Below are positions 61,508 through 64,000 of a DNA stretch of 64,000 nt, in pieces (position 1 is the stretch's first letter; each line of letters starts with the position of its first letter). The translations under genes and the position numbers were made by a program. The stretch comes from an uncultured Oscillospiraceae bacterium (GTDB taxonomy: Bacteria; Bacillota; Clostridia; Oscillospirales; Acutalibacteraceae): positions 1-64,000 of the forward strand of contig CAOKRG010000008.1 of assembly GCA_948471095.1 (NCBI GenBank). The letters run 5' to 3'. The notes under the pieces are model-generated. The model saw only the letters and a program-made list of their open reading frames with translations. It was not told the DNA's origin and made no database searches.

Positions 61508-63181
61508 GTGAAAAAGCATAAAAAACCGTCCGCGCCGGGCTGGACCCGGCTGGCGGCGGCCTTGCTGGCCTTGGTAACGCTGTGGCTTGTCCCTGCCGCC
61601 GCCTATGGGGCGGAGGGCTCGGCAACGGTGCGGCTGGAGGCCCCTCGGGTCCAGGAGTCCGGCATAGCCGGCGGCCCGGTCCTGGCTTCCCCGGCCAACG
61701 CCCAGATCGACGGCTCCCTATACAGCCGGCTGAATACCAGGCAGAAGGCCTGCTACAACGCGCTGCAGAACATCGGCATTGATGAGATTATGCGCGCCCC
61801 GGTGGAGGACGGCTACCGTTCGGTGGGGGTGGAGGTCCCGGGCGTTACCGACCTCTCCCTGCGGGGGGAGATCTCCGGCGGGTACTATTATCCGGCCAAC
61901 GAAGCGGCCAGGGCGGCCTATGACGCCATCTATAACGATATGCACGCCGCGGTCATCGCCCTGTACTACGACCGGCCCGACATGCTCTGGCTGGACGGCG
62001 GGGTGCTGTACAGCGTCCGGCTGTCCGGCTGGTCCGGGTCCGGCTCCGTGACGGTGGAAGACGTATACTATGGCTTTACCCTGGACTACGGCGGGCGGGA
62101 GAAGCGCATGCGGGAGGAAATGATGGAGCAGGCCCAGGCCATCGCGAATGAGGCCATGCGGGAGCCCGATACCTACTCCCGGCTGAAAAAGGCCCACGAT
62201 CTCATCGCCCAGCGCGCCAAGTACAACCATGTGCCCAAGTCGGAGATGGAGGAGATGCTGACCCACAGCCCCTACAGTGCCCTGGTGCCGGACGACCCTT
62301 ACGAGCCCGTGTGCGACGGCTACTCCAAGGCCATGAAGCTGGTGTGCGATTTGCTGGACATCCCCTGCCTCTGCGTCTCCAGCCCCACCCATATGTGGAA
62401 CAACGTGAAGATGGACGACGGCCTCTGGTACAACCTGGACCTGACCTGGGACGACGGCCTGTATAACAAGCCGGTGGACACCTATTTTTTGGTAGGCTCC
62501 CACACCGTGGCCCAGGGCCAGCCCTTTTACCGGCAGGAGGCCCATGAGGAGATCAGCCCCTTCCAGGAGGAGGGCGTCAGCGTGCCCGGAGCGGTCTATC
62601 CCGCCAAGAGCAGGGAGTCCTATGAGTATCTGGGCGAGGACTATCCGCCCCTGCGCTTTCCCGACGTGACCCGGGACGCCTGGTATTATGACGCGGTGGA
62701 GAGCGCCGCCCAGCAGGGCTACTTCAAGGGCGATGGGGAGGGCCGCTTCAACCCCTTGAAGAACATCAACCGGGCGGAGTTCGCCACGGTGATGGCCAAC
62801 CGGGAGGGCGTGGACCTGGAGGGCTACCCGGGCTGGGCGGAATTTACCGACATCAAGGGCCGCCCCTGGTACTCCAAGGCGGTGGCCTGGGCCAGCGCCA
62901 ACGGAGTCATGCAGGGGTCCGGCGGCGCGTTCCGGCCCACCCAAAACATCACCCGGCAGGAGCTGTGCGTGGTGCTCTACAATTCCGTGCTGGGCCGGGC
63001 CGAGCCCGAGGAGACCTGGGGCGCTTTTGAAGACGACGGCGCCATTGCCGGCTGGGCCCGGAACGCGGTCTACGCCTGCTACAAGGCGGGGCTGGTCCAA
63101 GGAGACCAGAACGGGAACTTCAACCCCCAGGACCCGGCCACCCGCGGCCAGGCGGCGGTCATTTTGACCCGGCTGCTGTAA
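61508..63181 (+). CDS. Exported transglutaminase-like protein with SLH domains
   Basis: A 557-residue exported protein. After the signal peptide (about residues 1-36) and an N-terminal region comes a transglutaminase/protease-like domain (about 220-340) with Cys in EPVCDGYSKAMK, His in SSPTHMWNNVK and Asp in YNLDLTWDDG, the full catalytic triad. Three SLH repeats follow (about 375-557), anchoring it to the wall. Such domains can act as peptidases or crosslinkers. The start is GTG at 61508 with GAGGTG 7 nt upstream; the longer ATG frame has no ribosome site. Confidence 0.88.
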   Translation: MKKHKKPSAPGWTRLAAALLALVTLWLVPAAAYGAEGSATVRLEAPRVQESGIAGGPVLASPANAQIDGSLYSRLNTRQKACYNALQNIGIDEIMRAPVEDGYRSVGVEVPGVTDLSLRGEISGGYYYPANEAARAAYDAIYNDMHAAVIALYYDRPDMLWLDGGVLYSVRLSGWSGSGSVTVEDVYYGFTLDYGGREKRMREEMMEQAQAIANEAMREPDTYSRLKKAHDLIAQRAKYNHVPKSEMEEMLTHSPYSALVPDDPYEPVCDGYSKAMKLVCDLLDIPCLCVSSPTHMWNNVKMDDGLWYNLDLTWDDGLYNKPVDTYFLVGSHTVAQGQPFYRQEAHEEISPFQEEGVSVPGAVYPAKSRESYEYLGEDYPPLRFPDVTRDAWYYDAVESAAQQGYFKGDGEGRFNPLKNINRAEFATVMANREGVDLEGYPGWAEFTDIKGRPWYSKAVAWASANGVMQGSGGAFRPTQNITRQELCVVLYNSVLGRAEPEETWGAFEDDGAIAGWARNAVYACYKAGLVQGDQNGNFNPQDPATRGQAAVILTRLL

Positions 63182-63267
63182 CCGGCAATTAAGGAAGATA
63201 CCTTGCATGGCATAAACGCGAAAATAGAACCGCAAACTCATGTTTGAAATCAATTCGGGCACGGGCT

Positions 63268-63309
63268 GGCTTTATCAGGGCGGAAGGGGCTTTCCTCTTT
63301 GATAAAGCC
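63268..63309 (+). promoter_or_regulatory. Perfect 10-bp inverted repeat ahead of valS
   Basis: Arms GGCTTTATCA (63268-63277) and TGATAAAGCC (63300-63309). It may terminate the SLH transcript or structure the valS leader. I do not see the features of a T-box. Confidence 0.5.
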
Positions 63310-63344
63310 TTCGGCCCGCCTTTAGAGAGGAAGTTTTGATACCC

Positions 63345-64000
63345 ATGGAAAAAGAATTAGCCAAGGCCTACGAGCCCCAAGAGGTGGAGGGCCGCATCTA
63401 TGATTTCTGGCTGAAGGGCGGCTGGTTCCACGCGGAAGCGGACCCCAAGAAGAAGCCCTATACCATTATGATGCCGCCCCCCAACGTCACCGACCAGCTC
63501 CACGTGGGCCACGCCATGACCATGACCACCCAGGACGTGCTCATCCGCTGGAAGCGGATGCAGGGCTACAGCGCCCTGTGGCTGCCCGGCACGGACCACG
63601 CCGCCCTGGCCACCGAGGTAAAGATTGTGGAATCCCTGGCCAAGGAGGGCCTGACCAAAGAGGGCATGGGCCGGGAGAAGTACATGGAGCGGGCCTGGCA
63701 GTGGAACGAGAAATACGGCGGGCGCATCACCGAGCAGCTAAAGCTCCTGGGCTCCTCCGCCGACTGGGACCGCCAGCGCTTTACCCTGGACGAGGGCTGC
63801 TCCCGGGCGGTGCGGCACGTATTTGTAAAGCTCTACGAGAAAGGGCTCATCTACCGGGGCGAGCGGCTGATCAACTGGTGCCCCCACTGCAAGACCGCCC
63901 TCTCCGATGCGGAAGTGGAGTTCGAGGAGAAGGACGGCTCCTTCTGGCACCTGCGCTACCCCCTGGCGGACGGAAGCGGATACATCCAGCTGGCCACCAC
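63345..64000 (+). CDS. valS: Valine--tRNA ligase (5' part, runs off the window)
   Basis: The first 218 residues of a class I synthetase. The HIGH-type motif is in PPPNVTDQLHVGHAMTMTTQD, here cited by its core LHVGHAM, followed by LWLPGTDHAALATEVKIVE and NWCPHCKTALSDAEVE, which identify ValRS. The ATG at 63345 is about 13 nt after AGAGGAAG, a slightly long spacing. The KMSKS region and editing domain lie beyond the window. Confidence 0.93.
   Translation, partial: MEKELAKAYEPQEVEGRIYDFWLKGGWFHAEADPKKKPYTIMMPPPNVTDQLHVGHAMTMTTQDVLIRWKRMQGYSALWLPGTDHAALATEVKIVESLAKEGLTKEGMGREKYMERAWQWNEKYGGRITEQLKLLGSSADWDRQRFTLDEGCSRAVRHVFVKLYEKGLIYRGERLINWCPHCKTALSDAEVEFEEKDGSFWHLRYPLADGSGYIQLAT

Noticed and set aside
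63182..63344. T-box leader for valS
   Set aside because: Only a fragment resembling ACCGC is seen; the full T-box core, specifier stem and a terminator with T run are missing.

Overview
The window is chromosomal DNA from a visibly GC-rich, anaerobic Firmicute, most likely a gut-type member of the Oscillospiraceae (Clostridia). Indicators are GC-rich coding with strong AGGAGG ribosome sites, sigma-A promoters (TTGACA-17-TATAAT type), SLH-domain exported proteins, an archaeal/fungal-type aspartate-semialdehyde dehydrogenase, separate GltX and clostridial GlnS, HemZ, LytTR/GHKL and VanRS-like two-component genes, and oxygen-sensitive radical SAM enzymes. I see no phage, IS, CRISPR, rRNA or tRNA.

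Layout. 0-5.6 kb: queA (minus), a MazG-like NTPase, then a lysine/DAP block asd-dapA-dapB with a free-standing tandem-ACT protein and a terminator. 5.9-13.7 kb: a large YfhO-type membrane protein, a membrane zinc-ribbon protein, an AI-2E-family permease, an exported protein that may be frameshifted, an orphan sulfatase-maturase-like radical SAM enzyme and mutY. 14-20.4 kb: a TetM-like ribosomal GTPase fused to a Rae1/YacP-type NYN nuclease, then gltX and glnS. 20.5-28.6 kb: a LytTR regulator, a soluble GHKL kinase and a two-subunit ABC exporter, convergent with a VanR-VanS-VanY-like set. 28.8-37 kb: a tiny Cys-rich membrane protein behind a structured leader, a PASTA pseudokinase, a sigma/anti-sigma pair with an exported Cys/His/Asp repeat protein, a methyltransferase, a Gfo/Idh oxidoreductase and an MBL-fold hydrolase. 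37.2-46.9 kb: an Opp-type peptide/nickel ABC system with enlarged or extended OppB, OppD and OppF, ending in a membrane-anchored possibly ApbE-like protein. 47.3-55.5 kb: recJ, rel, hemZ, a uridine-kinase-like gene and a zinc-ribbon protein. 55.9-64 kb: an esterase-metY-esterase operon, two divergent SLH-domain exported enzymes and the start of valS.

The most unusual layer is intergenic. Islands between housekeeping genes (about 2.8, 4.9, 5.7, 13.8, 33.7, 52.2, 55.7 and 59.0 kb) are mosaics of short perfect inverted repeats, mostly 6-10 bp arms around a 3-nt spacer, joined to a recurring core that begins TCTCGCCTGCC. Some are nested, and the outer arms change in a compensatory way between copies. 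A second family of about 95 bp occurs at 29.3 kb and twice in tandem at 36.0-36.2 kb, with helices kept despite sequence change. A third, tandem family fills the recJ-rel gap.

The best candidates for undescribed biology are the ribosomal GTPase-Rae1 fusion with its hairpin leader, the covarying intergenic hairpin families, the sigma/anti-sigma/metal-binding-repeat operon, and the remodelled Opp transporter.
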